This document shows, in pieces, positions 8,057-16,221 of a DNA stretch of 39,761 nucleotides (positions within the stretch are counted from its first letter, which is position 1; each line of letters begins with the position of its first letter). The notes beneath the pieces were generated by a model, which ran no database searches, was not told the DNA's origin, and saw only the letters and a list, made by a program, of their open reading frames with translations. The stretch is from Bacteroidota bacterium (GTDB lineage: Bacteria; Bacteroidota; Bacteroidia; Palsa-965), in NCBI GenBank assembly GCA_003153435.1, contig PLYR01000018.1, forward strand, positions 44,254 through 84,014, in the 5' to 3' direction. The position numbers and the translations under genes are program-made.

Positions 8057-9709
8057 CTAGTAAAGGACTTTCTCCATGCCTTCATCTCGGCGGTATATAT
8101 CCATAAAGAGGTTGAGTGTACCAGAATCGTCGACCAGGGCCGTAAAATACTTGGTATAAATAGGCAGAGGCTTCTTAATGTTTATCTGCTTCTGTTTCTC
8201 CTTCATAATGTCGGTCAGAAGCGAGTCTACCGGATATTTCACACTATCCAGACGGATCAGGTATTTAGCAAGATCCATATAGTTTTCAAGCCTCATACAT
8301 CCATGGCTGAGTGCCCGTACATCGCGTTTGAAATACCTTTTTGAATTGGTATCGTGCATGTAGACTCCGAATTTGTTGTTGAAGTTGAATTTCATAATCC
8401 CTAATGAATTGTCTTCGCCTTCCCGCTGACGGAAACGATAGGGCAGGTAATGTTCGGTATATCGTTTCCAATTTATTTTTGTGGGATCTGCAATCTCTCC
8501 ATTCATATCAATGACATCAAAGTTCTTCTTTCGAAGATAGCTGGTGTCTCTTTTCAACACCGGCAGAATTTCCTTGGAAGCGATACTGAAGGGCACATTC
8601 CAGTATGGATAAAGCATAATATAAATAACCTGGCTTTCGAGCAGAGGGGTTGGTTTCTCAGGCTGCCCCACCACTATTTTAGACTCCATATAAACCGTAT
8701 CATCATCCATTACCTTCATCTGGTATTGGGGGATGTTTACGAGCATACATCGTTTAGGATACCGGGCAGGTTCCTGTCTCCAGCGTTCCATATTCATTTC
8801 AATCTGGCGGATGCGCTGTTCCGAGGTCAGGCGGAGCACCGGCATGGTATTCTTTCCCAGCTTTCCATCCTGTTCCAGGAAATATCTTTTTTGAAACTTT
8901 TTGATGGCTTTAGAAAGTTTAACGGAATCATTTCCACTCACAGTGGAGTCGTAGTCAAGGGTTTTGCACAACATATTTTTCAAAGCACGGTAAAAAGCAA
9001 CCGTATCCTTCTGAATGAGGGGAAGGCTGTCCCAGGGATTCTTTTCCCACATCATTCGATAGCGTGCAAGTTGTGCTTTCAGAAGTCGGTACTGTTCCTG
9101 TTTTGGTTCCAGGCTATCAAAGCAGGCTCTGTACTTTCCGTTTTTATGGGTGATGGTAAAGAGGGAGTCGAGATTGATGCGCATTTCGGAAATGCGGAAA
9201 GCGGGTAAGGCAGTATCGATCCGGAGGCGTCCTATTTTAAGGTGTGTTGCAAAGACGAAAAAAGCATCGGTGAGCAGCAAGTCGGCACGTGCATAGTTTG
9301 CAGCATTGAATTTCTTTGTTTTAGGATCCTGGGCGGTGCGCAGGAGACTGTCAATCTGTGGGACGAAATAATCCCGGGGGATCAGTCCAAATTCTCGGGC
9401 GTTGCGAAGAAGGAACAGCAGGGAGTCGCCCTGGATGTTTAATTTTCCCCGGTAGCTCCAAAAGCTTTCTTTTTTATTGATCTGATAAACATGACGGAGC
9501 TGTTTTACGGCTCTGATTTTACATTTCCCGATCCAAAAAAAGGAAGCGGTATCGCTCAGGGCTTCGATCTGATGTGTAATGTCTTTAGTCACATGACCCT
9601 GGATGTCGTCGGGGCTCTGGACGAGGTCTGTCTTAGACTTGTCTGTTGCACATCGGTTGCAGGAGGTAAGGCAGAGCAGGAGCAGGAAAATAGCCAGACC
9701 GTATTTCAT
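8057..9709 (-). CDS. L,D-transpeptidase lipoprotein (YcbB/LdtD-like)
   Basis: The 550-residue protein begins with a lipoprotein signal, with lipobox LTSC and Cys17 as the lipidation site. A scaffold region (about 60-250) is followed by a peptidoglycan-binding-like helical domain (about 255-300, with the DGKLGKNTMPVL core). The YkuD catalytic domain (about 320-500) contains YMHDT (His452) and SHGCMRLEN with the nucleophile Cys471. This is the layout of YcbB/LdtD-type enzymes that make 3-3 cross-links in peptidoglycan, acting from a membrane anchor in the periplasm. A weak promoter-like TTCCTTTG ends 4 bases before the ATG. The gene is insulated from the upstream secreted-protein gene by a strong terminator (9774-9810). 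Confidence 0.95.
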   Translation of the reverse strand: MKYGLAIFLLLLCLTSCNRCATDKSKTDLVQSPDDIQGHVTKDITHQIEALSDTASFFWIGKCKIRAVKQLRHVYQINKKESFWSYRGKLNIQGDSLLFLLRNAREFGLIPRDYFVPQIDSLLRTAQDPKTKKFNAANYARADLLLTDAFFVFATHLKIGRLRIDTALPAFRISEMRINLDSLFTITHKNGKYRACFDSLEPKQEQYRLLKAQLARYRMMWEKNPWDSLPLIQKDTVAFYRALKNMLCKTLDYDSTVSGNDSVKLSKAIKKFQKRYFLEQDGKLGKNTMPVLRLTSEQRIRQIEMNMERWRQEPARYPKRCMLVNIPQYQMKVMDDDTVYMESKIVVGQPEKPTPLLESQVIYIMLYPYWNVPFSIASKEILPVLKRDTSYLRKKNFDVIDMNGEIADPTKINWKRYTEHYLPYRFRQREGEDNSLGIMKFNFNNKFGVYMHDTNSKRYFKRDVRALSHGCMRLENYMDLAKYLIRLDSVKYPVDSLLTDIMKEKQKQINIKKPLPIYTKYFTALVDDSGTLNLFMDIYRRDEGMEKVLY

Positions 9710-9773
9710 AGAGCAAAGGAAATCATTTCTAATCTATTCGAACGTATTCTGTAATCAATGGTTACAACAAAAT

Positions 9774-9810
9774 AAGAAACCCTTTCTGCCAATGACAGAA
9801 AGGGTTTCTT
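9774..9810 (-). terminator. Perfect 15-bp hairpin terminator
   Basis: The arms AAGAAACCCTTTCTG (9774-9788) and CAGAAAGGGTTTCTT (9796-9810) are perfect reverse complements around a 7-base loop. On the minus strand the stem is followed by a T-rich stretch. It sits 19 bases after the stop of the secreted-protein gene and should end its transcript. Confidence 0.85.
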
Positions 9811-9828
9811 AATTAGGTTTTGTATAGC

Positions 9829-10758
9829 TTATCGGGCTACATTGAACTTGCCCCGTGCAAGTGTTTCTCCGGCCTTGTTGGTGGCGCAGTAGAAATACAT
9901 GCCGGCGTTAAAAGATTCTGTATTCACAACGGTATGATCCGCAGTGATATTCAGGGTTTGAACAACTTTACCGGTGATGTCATAGACATTCAGCATCTCC
10001 ACTTTTTTAGCATCTGTATTGATGTTCAGTACAGATCCTGCAGGATTCGGGTAGGTATTGAATTTTACGATGTTCTGATATTCGTTAACTCCCATATATC
10101 CGCTGAAAGCTAAGGCATCCAGAACAAGTGTGCTGCCTGGCATCATGCTGTGTCTTTTGAGGCTGCTGGAATAAAAAGTGATCTGAAGGGTATCCGGAAC
10201 CACTGTAGTGGATAAGTAATTCAGGGTAAAGGATCGTGGCATCCAGGTGGCACTTGGAGGAATGTCAGAATAGTTTGAAGCAATGATAGAACGTGAAGAA
10301 CCGGTCCATTTGGTTAAAGCTACATAAGCCCAGGCGGAGTCTGATCCTACAGGCGTGTACATAGATTCAAATGAAAAAGTATTGGGTCTGTCTGTGTAGG
10401 CAATCCCGGCCAGAAGGTATGGAGAGGAAGTGCTTACTTTACCAAGGATCAAAGCTCCCATAGTATCAGCAAGAGCCGGATAAGCAGGGTTATAGGTTAT
10501 AACCTTGGTTACTACCTGGCAGGAAAAAGAACCTGTTTGAGCAGGGGTATACTGTGTAACCGAAGTAGGATTTGGATTTGGGTTCGGAGTAGTGAGCAGG
10601 GGCGAAGCCAGTACGTTCTCACTCACCCAACCTGTAGGTTCTTGAGGTTCACCGAGTGAAGATCCCCAGGTTTCAAATCCCGCGTTCGGAGGTTGTGTTT
10701 GAGCGTTGACTAAGATAACTGCACAAAGTGCCGTTAAAGAAAGTAGAATTTTTTTCAT
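9829..10758 (-). CDS. Secreted protein of unknown function with T9SS type A sorting domain
   Basis: The 309-residue protein starts MKKILLSLTALC with a signal peptide ending VNAQ; an upstream in-frame start at 10782 is less likely because it precedes the promoter element. The body opens with PPNAGFETW and has an Asn-Pro repeat (NPNPNP, about residue 60). It is beta-rich, resembling secreted jelly-roll modules that bind carbohydrate, but I do not recognise a specific family. The C-terminus from NTYPNPAGSVLNI to the end is a clear T9SS type A sorting domain. It should be exported and processed by PorU. It appears to be a single-gene unit, with a promoter at 10780-10787 and a terminator at 9774-9810. 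Confidence 0.88.
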   Translation of the reverse strand: MKKILLSLTALCAVILVNAQTQPPNAGFETWGSSLGEPQEPTGWVSENVLASPLLTTPNPNPNPTSVTQYTPAQTGSFSCQVVTKVITYNPAYPALADTMGALILGKVSTSSPYLLAGIAYTDRPNTFSFESMYTPVGSDSAWAYVALTKWTGSSRSIIASNYSDIPPSATWMPRSFTLNYLSTTVVPDTLQITFYSSSLKRHSMMPGSTLVLDALAFSGYMGVNEYQNIVKFNTYPNPAGSVLNINTDAKKVEMLNVYDITGKVVQTLNITADHTVVNTESFNAGMYFYCATNKAGETLARGKFNVAR

Positions 10759-10779
10759 GAGGGTTGTGTGTAGTTTTCT

Positions 10780-10787
10780 CAAAGTTA
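10780..10787 (-). promoter_or_regulatory. Candidate -7 promoter element (TAACTTTG) for the secreted-protein gene
   Basis: This exact TAnnTTTG match on the minus strand overlaps the stop codon of the ABC exporter gene and lies about 21 bases before the ATG at 10758. No good -33 TTG is seen. Confidence 0.5.
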
Positions 10788-12626
10788 AGCAAAACTCTGC
10801 AAATCATATAATTTCCTGTAAACACCCTCTTTTTCAAGTAGTTCCGTGTGTTTTCCACGTTCTGCAATTTGTCCTTTCTGCATCACTATTATTTCATCGG
10901 CATGCTGTATGGTAGAGAGTCTATGGGCAATAACCACGGAGGTGCGGTTCATCATCAGCTTGTTAAGGGCATCCTGAACCAGTCGTTCTGATTCCGTATC
11001 GAGTGCAGAAGTAGCTTCATCGAGGATCAGGATAGGAGGATTCTTTAATACCGCACGGGCAATACTCAAGCGCTGCCGCTGTCCTCCCGACAGTTTACCT
11101 CCCCGGTCGCCGATGTTGGTCAGATAACCTTGGGGCATCTGGGTAATGAATTCATGGGCATTGGCAATCCGGGCCGCTTCGATCACTGCTTCCATACTTG
11201 CTTCCGGGTTTCCGAAGGCGATATTATTAAAAACACTATCATTAAAAAGGATGCTTTCCTGAGTTACGATTCCCATCAGCGCTCTGACCTCCGATAATTT
11301 CGCTTCTTTGATATCCATCCCGTCAACGAGGATAGCCCCTTCGTCTGTATCATAGAAGCGGGGAAGCATATCGGCCAGCGTTGTTTTGCCGGATCCGCTC
11401 TGACCCACAAGTGCGATGGTCTGACCTTTCTTTATTTTTAGATTAATCTTATTCAGTACATATCCTTCTCCTCCCTTTTTATAAGCAAAAGACACATCCC
11501 TGTATTCAATCTCTTTCACGAAGTGATGCAAGGGTTTAGGGTTTGGCACTTCAAGAATTGTATTCTCGGCCTTCAGAATCATATTGATACGGTCCATAGA
11601 GGCCAGACCTTTTTGCACATTCGAATAAGCTCCTGTCAGTGTTTTTGCAGGCGTGATGATCTGTGAAAAAGTAAGGACATAGAATATGAACTGCTTTCCA
11701 TCCAAATGGTTTCCAAATACCATCATTCCTCCGAAATACATCACCGTCATCATGATGACCGCTCCCAGGAACTCACTCACCGGGGAGGCAAGGTCAACCT
11801 TGCGGTAGGTATGAACCATCTGTTTGGTATAATGTGTATTCACTTCCCCGAATTTCTCCTGCATCTTCTTTTCCGCATTAAACCCTTTCACAATACGGAG
11901 CCCGCCCAGGGTTTCTTCCATGATGGAAAATAAGCTACCCAGTTCTTCCTTGGCTTTTCCAGAGGAGCGTTTCAGGCTTTTTCCGATCAGGGAGATCAAG
12001 CCGGCACTGAGGGGGAGCAGTACAATGACGAATAGGGTCAGCTGGGGGCTTACGTAAATAATAACTCCCAGGAGGATGAGGATATTGATAGGATCTCTGA
12101 AAATCATTTCCAGGGAACTCATGACGGACCATTCAATCTCCTGCACATCGGTGGTAATGCGGGACATCAAATCCCCTTTTCTTTCACTGGAGTAATAAGA
12201 TAAAGGAAGCTCAACAGATTTTTTATAAATAGAATTTCGTAAGTCTTTAACGACCCCGTTCCGTATCGGGGCCAGAAAATACATGGCCAGGTAACGGAAC
12301 AGATTCTTGAAGAAAAAAATGGATGCACCGACCACACAGATGGCAATCAAGGCATATACTTTCCCTTTGTCGACAATTAAAGAGCTCAGCTCATAATTAA
12401 AATAGGATGAAACAGAGTCCAGGCTGAGTCCATGAAAGACTTTGCCTTTGGCAATAATCTCTCTGTATTTTGAATCATCCGGTTCAATAAGCAGGCTCAG
12501 AAAGGGAAGGATCATGACCAGAGAAAAAACGCCGAAAATGACAGAGAGGATATTGAAAATAATGTTCCAGATGCCATAGCGCCAATAGCCATTCACATAT
12601 TTCAGGACCCCGAAAAGATTTTTCAT
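10785..12626 (-). CDS. MsbA-like ABC exporter (fused membrane and ATPase domains)
   Basis: The 613-residue protein is a type I (type IV fold) ABC exporter half-transporter that should work as a homodimer. Six membrane helices lie in about 15-330. The ATPase domain has Walker A GQSGSGKTT (408-416), signature LSGGQ (512-516), Walker B ILILDE (532-537) and H-loop His568, all intact. The closest known role is MsbA-type flipping of lipid A or other lipids across the inner membrane; the substrate cannot be fixed from sequence. The start at 12626 (MKNLFGVLKY) is chosen because a longer frame would run through the divergent promoters and into rbfA. The ATG is only 5 bases from its TATCTTTG element. 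Confidence 0.95.
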   Translation of the reverse strand: MKNLFGVLKYVNGYWRYGIWNIIFNILSVIFGVFSLVMILPFLSLLIEPDDSKYREIIAKGKVFHGLSLDSVSSYFNYELSSLIVDKGKVYALIAICVVGASIFFFKNLFRYLAMYFLAPIRNGVVKDLRNSIYKKSVELPLSYYSSERKGDLMSRITTDVQEIEWSVMSSLEMIFRDPINILILLGVIIYVSPQLTLFVIVLLPLSAGLISLIGKSLKRSSGKAKEELGSLFSIMEETLGGLRIVKGFNAEKKMQEKFGEVNTHYTKQMVHTYRKVDLASPVSEFLGAVIMMTVMYFGGMMVFGNHLDGKQFIFYVLTFSQIITPAKTLTGAYSNVQKGLASMDRINMILKAENTILEVPNPKPLHHFVKEIEYRDVSFAYKKGGEGYVLNKINLKIKKGQTIALVGQSGSGKTTLADMLPRFYDTDEGAILVDGMDIKEAKLSEVRALMGIVTQESILFNDSVFNNIAFGNPEASMEAVIEAARIANAHEFITQMPQGYLTNIGDRGGKLSGGQRQRLSIARAVLKNPPILILDEATSALDTESERLVQDALNKLMMNRTSVVIAHRLSTIQHADEIIVMQKGQIAERGKHTELLEKEGVYRKLYDLQSFA

Positions 12627-12631
12627 TAGCA

Positions 12632-12639
12632 CAAAGATA
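12632..12639 (-). promoter_or_regulatory. Candidate -7 promoter element (TATCTTTG) for the ABC exporter
   Basis: This exact TAnnTTTG match ends 5 bases before the ATG at 12626, so a transcript starting at the usual distance would have almost no leader. A TTTTG lies 24 bases upstream, one more than the usual -33 spacing. Confidence 0.55.
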
Positions 12640-12671
12640 TGGTATTCCCTCCCGATATTCCCGCAAAATTG

Positions 12672-12679
12672 TACTTTTG
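12672..12679 (+). promoter_or_regulatory. Candidate -7 promoter element (TACTTTTG) for rbfA
   Basis: This exact TAnnTTTG match ends 5 bases before the rbfA ATG at 12685, which again predicts a leaderless or near-leaderless message. The flanks form an inverted repeat, GCAAAA (12663-12668) and TTTTGC (12675-12680). Confidence 0.55.
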
Positions 12680-12684
12680 CCCCC

Positions 12685-13023
12685 ATGGATTCCACCCGCC
12701 AGCTTAAAGTTTCCCGTCTCATTCAAAAGGAACTGGGTTCCATCTTTCAGAAAGATGCCCAGAGCCTGTTCGGATCAGTAATGATCACCGTTACTCAGGT
12801 AAGGGTTAGTCCGGATCTGGGAGTGGCGAAAGTTTATGTTAGTCTTTTCCCGGTGAAAGATAAAGAGGCGGTGTTGAAGCTGATCAAAACCAAGACGGCA
12901 GAGATCAGGAAGAAGCTGGGGAATGAAATCAAGAAACAGGTAAGGGTGATCCCTGACCTGATGTTCTTTCTGGATGATTCCATTGATTATGCTGAGCATA
13001 TTGACAAGCTATTAAGTAAATAA
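12685..13023 (+). CDS. rbfA: Ribosome-binding factor A
   Basis: The 112-residue protein has the normal RbfA length and pattern. An N-terminal helix is followed by LIQKELGSIFQKD, then the KH-like core with TVTQVRVSPDLGVAKVYVS, and near the end the PDLMFFLDDSIDYAEHID stretch. RbfA binds the 30S subunit and helps mature the 5' end of 16S rRNA. It is the first gene of a plus-strand unit with a methyltransferase (18 bases on) and a LolC/E-type permease. It is divergent from the ABC exporter, with only 58 bases between the two start codons. Confidence 0.95.
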   Translation: MDSTRQLKVSRLIQKELGSIFQKDAQSLFGSVMITVTQVRVSPDLGVAKVYVSLFPVKDKEAVLKLIKTKTAEIRKKLGNEIKKQVRVIPDLMFFLDDSIDYAEHIDKLLSK

Positions 13024-13041
13024 CCGTATAGTACCGAACAG

Positions 13042-13848
13042 ATGCATTACGATCCGATTAAACGAAGTGTAGGGAGTGTATTTAATAAGAGTCCCTTCCT
13101 TCGAAAAGTATTTTACCACCTCCTCGATCTCCTCTTGCTCCGGGCCTGGCACGTGCATGATGAATTGAATAAATGGAAGAAGGGGAAAGGGGACCAGATT
13201 AAAATCCTGGATGCCGGTGCCGGATTCGGTCAGCATACGTTTTATCTTTCGGGTATGAACCCTAACTGGGAAATTCTTGCTGTGGATGTGAAGCAGGAGC
13301 AGGTGGAAGACTGCAATAAATTTTTTGCACAGATCGGACGGAAGCATGTGAAATTTGAAGTAGCCGACCTTACCAAGTACCGCCTTGAAAACACTTATGA
13401 CCTTGCCTTGTCAGTGGATGTGATGGAGCATATCCTGGAAGATGTCCTTGTATTCAAAAACATTTGCGCTTCACTCAAGCCTGGAGGCATGCTGCTTATC
13501 TCTACCCCTTCAGACCAGGGAGGATCGGATGTGCAGGGTGGAGGGGAGACTTCCTTTATTGAAGAGCATGTGAGAGATGGCTACAATATCAAAGAGATAC
13601 AGGAGAAGATCCTATCCGCTGGTTTTTCCAAAGCTGAAGCACGATATGATTATGGAACCCCAGGTAAAATCTCCTGGAAACTTTCTATGAAATATCCTAT
13701 ACTTATGCTGGGTACCAGCAAACTGTTCTTCATCATCCTGCCTTTTTATTACCTGGTTACTTATCCTTTTGCTTTTTTGCTCAACTACCTGGACACCGTG
13801 ATGTCTCATAAAACAGGAACCGGCCTGATTGTGAAGGCATGGAAATAA
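13042..13848 (+). CDS. SAM-dependent class I methyltransferase with C-terminal membrane segment
   Basis: The 268-residue protein has a Rossmann methyltransferase core. Motif I is ILDAGAGFG (55-63), an acidic residue binds the ribose at the end of strand 2 (Asp82), and VDVMEHI (125-131) is the typical post-motif of the UbiE/type-11 group. After the core (to about 205) comes a hydrophobic stretch (about 218-245, LFFIILPFYYLVTYPFAFLL), so the protein is probably held at the inner membrane. The substrate is not evident; a lipid or envelope component is a reasonable guess given the membrane segment. It lies between rbfA and the LolC/E gene with gaps of 18 and 21 bases, so co-transcription is likely. 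Confidence 0.85.
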   Translation: MHYDPIKRSVGSVFNKSPFLRKVFYHLLDLLLLRAWHVHDELNKWKKGKGDQIKILDAGAGFGQHTFYLSGMNPNWEILAVDVKQEQVEDCNKFFAQIGRKHVKFEVADLTKYRLENTYDLALSVDVMEHILEDVLVFKNICASLKPGGMLLISTPSDQGGSDVQGGGETSFIEEHVRDGYNIKEIQEKILSAGFSKAEARYDYGTPGKISWKLSMKYPILMLGTSKLFFIILPFYYLVTYPFAFLLNYLDTVMSHKTGTGLIVKAWK

Positions 13849-13869
13849 CCCAAACGTTTTAGAAGGCAA

Positions 13870-15099
13870 ATGAATTTACCTTTCTTCATTGCTCGACGGT
13901 ATCTGATTTCAAAAAAGTCGCATAATGCGATCAACATCATCACGTTCATTTCTGTTTTCTGTGTGACGATTGTAACCATCTCCCTGGTTATTATTCTGAG
14001 CGGATTAAACGGACTCACAAACCTGGTAGAATCCCTTTATAATTCCTTCAATACGGATGTTCAGGTAACCATTAAAGCGGGCAAGACTTTTACAACCGAT
14101 TCACTGACCCTCAATCGCATTTCCCATGTTAAAGGCGTTTCCTCTTCGGCGGAAATATTGGAAGAGAATGCATTGCTGAATTATGAAGACCGGCAGGTTA
14201 TTGGCACGCTCCGTGGGGTCGGACCCGGATACAAGGAGATGACTTCTTTTGATACACTCATGCGAACCGGGTCCTTCAAACTGGAAGCAGACAGTGTATA
14301 TTATGCAGTGGTAGGAAGAGGATTGGCCCAAAGGCTGGAAATGCCCGTTGAAAATAATAACACTCCCATCAAGGTGTATGTTCCGAAGAGGGGAGAGGAT
14401 CTGAGTATTAACCCTACCGGTTTAGACCAACCTTTCAACAAGAAGAATGCGTTGGTGGCAGGTGCTTTCTCCATCAATGATGATTTTGATTATAAATTCA
14501 TGATTGTATCCCTCGGCTTTGTGAGAAAGCTTCTGGATCAGCCAGGAGCTGTTTCCAGTATCGAGATCGGATTAAAACCAGGAGCCAACAGAGAAGAGGC
14601 TGAACAGGAGATCCGGAATATTATGGGCGACCGGTTCACGGTAAAGAACCGGTATCAGCAAAATGAGCTTCTTTTCAAAACACTTAAATCGGAAAAGCTG
14701 TGGACGTTTATGATCCTGGTTTTCGTGTTGATCATTGCCACATTCAATATCATCGGCTCTCTTTCCATGCTCATCATTGAAAAGAAAAAGGACATCAGTA
14801 CGCTGAGTAGCATGGGTGCGGATGTCTCCATGATTCGGAAAATATTTTTTACCGAGGGGCTCTTGATTTCGTTTATGGGATCGATCACGGGGCTTATCCT
14901 CGGTGTAATCATCTGTCTGGTGCAGATTAAATATGGACTGGTAGAATTCGGGGAAGGGTTTGTGGTGAAGGCTTATCCCGTGGCTATCCAGATCACGGAT
15001 TTACTCGCTATCCTCGCATTCGTAATGGTGATTGGATTTGTCGCAGCCTGGTATCCCGTTCGGGTGTTTACCCGCAAACATCTGAATCTTCAGCTCTGA
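13870..15099 (+). CDS. LolC/LolE-type lipoprotein-releasing ABC permease (FtsX family)
   Basis: The 409-residue protein opens with FFIARRYLISKKSHNAINIITFIS, the characteristic LolC/E start. The first membrane helix follows, then a large periplasmic MacB-type domain (about 45-265), and three further helices (about 275-300, 320-350, 370-395) forming the FtsX permease domain. The family transfers outer-membrane lipoproteins from the inner membrane to LolA. No LolD ATPase is in the window, so the partner must be encoded elsewhere. It ends by overlapping the convergent dusB gene by 10 bp. The C and E paralogues cannot be told apart here. Confidence 0.92.
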   Translation: MNLPFFIARRYLISKKSHNAINIITFISVFCVTIVTISLVIILSGLNGLTNLVESLYNSFNTDVQVTIKAGKTFTTDSLTLNRISHVKGVSSSAEILEENALLNYEDRQVIGTLRGVGPGYKEMTSFDTLMRTGSFKLEADSVYYAVVGRGLAQRLEMPVENNNTPIKVYVPKRGEDLSINPTGLDQPFNKKNALVAGAFSINDDFDYKFMIVSLGFVRKLLDQPGAVSSIEIGLKPGANREEAEQEIRNIMGDRFTVKNRYQQNELLFKTLKSEKLWTFMILVFVLIIATFNIIGSLSMLIIEKKKDISTLSSMGADVSMIRKIFFTEGLLISFMGSITGLILGVIICLVQIKYGLVEFGEGFVVKAYPVAIQITDLLAILAFVMVIGFVAAWYPVRVFTRKHLNLQL

Positions 15100-16091
15100 A
15101 CACTGATCTCCGAAGGAGTGTATAGATCGTTTACTCCATTAATAAGCTGCAGGAGTTCGTCGTAAGAATCGCAGGTAACGATTTTCATACGATGGTCACG
15201 GAAGTTTGGTAGTCCCCTGAAATAGTTGGTATAGTGACTTCGCATCTCAATAATCCCCAGCCTTTGTCCTTTCCATTCCACGGATTTATTCAGATGTGTT
15301 AATGCAACTTTCACACGGTCTGCAACTTTTGGTGGAGGAAGATGAGTGCCGGTCTTCATGAAATGTTTTATCTCCTGAAATATCCATGGATAACCAATGC
15401 TGGCTCTGCCAATCATGACTCCATCCACCCCAAAACGGTTTTTCATTTCCAGGGCTTTCTCGGGAGTAGTGACGTCTCCGTTTCCAAAGATGGGGATGGT
15501 AATGCGTGGGTTGCTTTTTATTTCTCCGATCAGGGTCCAGTCAGCTTCGCCTTTATACATCTGGGAGCGTGTTCTGCCATGTACACTCAATGCTTTGATT
15601 CCGATATCCTGTAATCTTTCTGCCACCTCTGTTACGTTCTTGGTACTGTCATCCCATCCCAATCGGGTTTTAACCGTCACGGGGCGGGTGGCAATCTTTA
15701 CGATTTCAGAGGTCATCTTCACCATTTTCGGAATATCCTGTAACAGTGCGGCCCCCGCTCCTCTGCAGGCTACGTTCTTTACCGGGCAACCATAGTTGAT
15801 ATCAATCAGGTCGGGTTTGGCCTGATCGGCAATACTGCCGGCTTCCCGCATCGAATCGATATCACTGCCGAACAGTTGTATGCCAATAGGTTTCTCGTAT
15901 TCAAAGATATCCAGCTTCTTCACGCTTTTGGCAGCGTCGCGGATGAGTCCTTCGGAAGAAATAAATTCAGTGTACATGAGGTCTGCCCCGTACTGTTTGC
16001 AGACATAACGGAACGGCGGATCGCTCACATCCTCCATGGGGGCAAGCAACAATGGGAACTCCCCTAATTCTAAATCTCCTATCCTGACCAT
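15090..16091 (-). CDS. dusB: tRNA-dihydrouridine synthase (DusB type)
   Basis: The chosen start gives 333 residues. Motifs are APMEDVSDPPFR (FMN-binding start of the TIM barrel, 17-28), NYGCPVKNV with catalytic Cys102, VKTRLGW with Lys141, and VHGRT with His171. GNGD near the FMN phosphate site and the MIGR stretch complete the set. It reduces uridine in the tRNA D-loop using NADPH and FMN. A frame extension to a TTG at 16172 exists, but that codon lies inside the TAATTTTG promoter element, so the ATG at 16091 is the real start. The stop overlaps the end of the convergent permease gene. Confidence 0.95.
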   Translation of the reverse strand: MVRIGDLELGEFPLLLAPMEDVSDPPFRYVCKQYGADLMYTEFISSEGLIRDAAKSVKKLDIFEYEKPIGIQLFGSDIDSMREAGSIADQAKPDLIDINYGCPVKNVACRGAGAALLQDIPKMVKMTSEIVKIATRPVTVKTRLGWDDSTKNVTEVAERLQDIGIKALSVHGRTRSQMYKGEADWTLIGEIKSNPRITIPIFGNGDVTTPEKALEMKNRFGVDGVMIGRASIGYPWIFQEIKHFMKTGTHLPPPKVADRVKVALTHLNKSVEWKGQRLGIIEMRSHYTNYFRGLPNFRDHRMKIVTCDSYDELLQLINGVNDLYTPSEISVQS

Positions 16092-16160
16092 GTTGTTTGG
16101 GCTAAAGCGCTGTTTGATGCTGTCCTTATAACCACTGCGGAGCGCTTCCTTCTTTTTTCC

Positions 16161-16177
16161 TAATTTTGACAAAATTA
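16161..16177. promoter_or_regulatory. 17-bp perfect palindrome holding two divergent -7 elements
   Basis: TAATTTTGACAAAATTA is a perfect inverted repeat around a central A. Each half is an exact TAnnTTTG element, one facing the CPBP protease gene (ATG at 16222) and one facing dusB (ATG at 16091). It could be two back-to-back promoters, an operator, or both. No matching -33 TTG is seen at normal spacing on either side. Confidence 0.5.
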
Positions 16178-16221
16178 CGAAATAACGGCCAAAACAGCCA
16201 TTACTCCTTACCCGAACCCTT

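Noticed and set aside
8450-9208. 252-residue plus-strand frame opposite the L,D-transpeptidase
   Set aside because: It has no motif or promoter and lies opposite a well-supported gene with an intact catalytic site.
10540-10620. Asn-Pro repeat in the secreted protein as a tandem repeat locus
   Set aside because: Only a few NP units are present, so it is low-complexity sequence rather than a repeat array.
16092-16172. N-terminal extension of dusB to a TTG at 16172
   Set aside because: The TTG is part of the TAATTTTG promoter element, and normal DusB proteins begin near the ATG at 16091.
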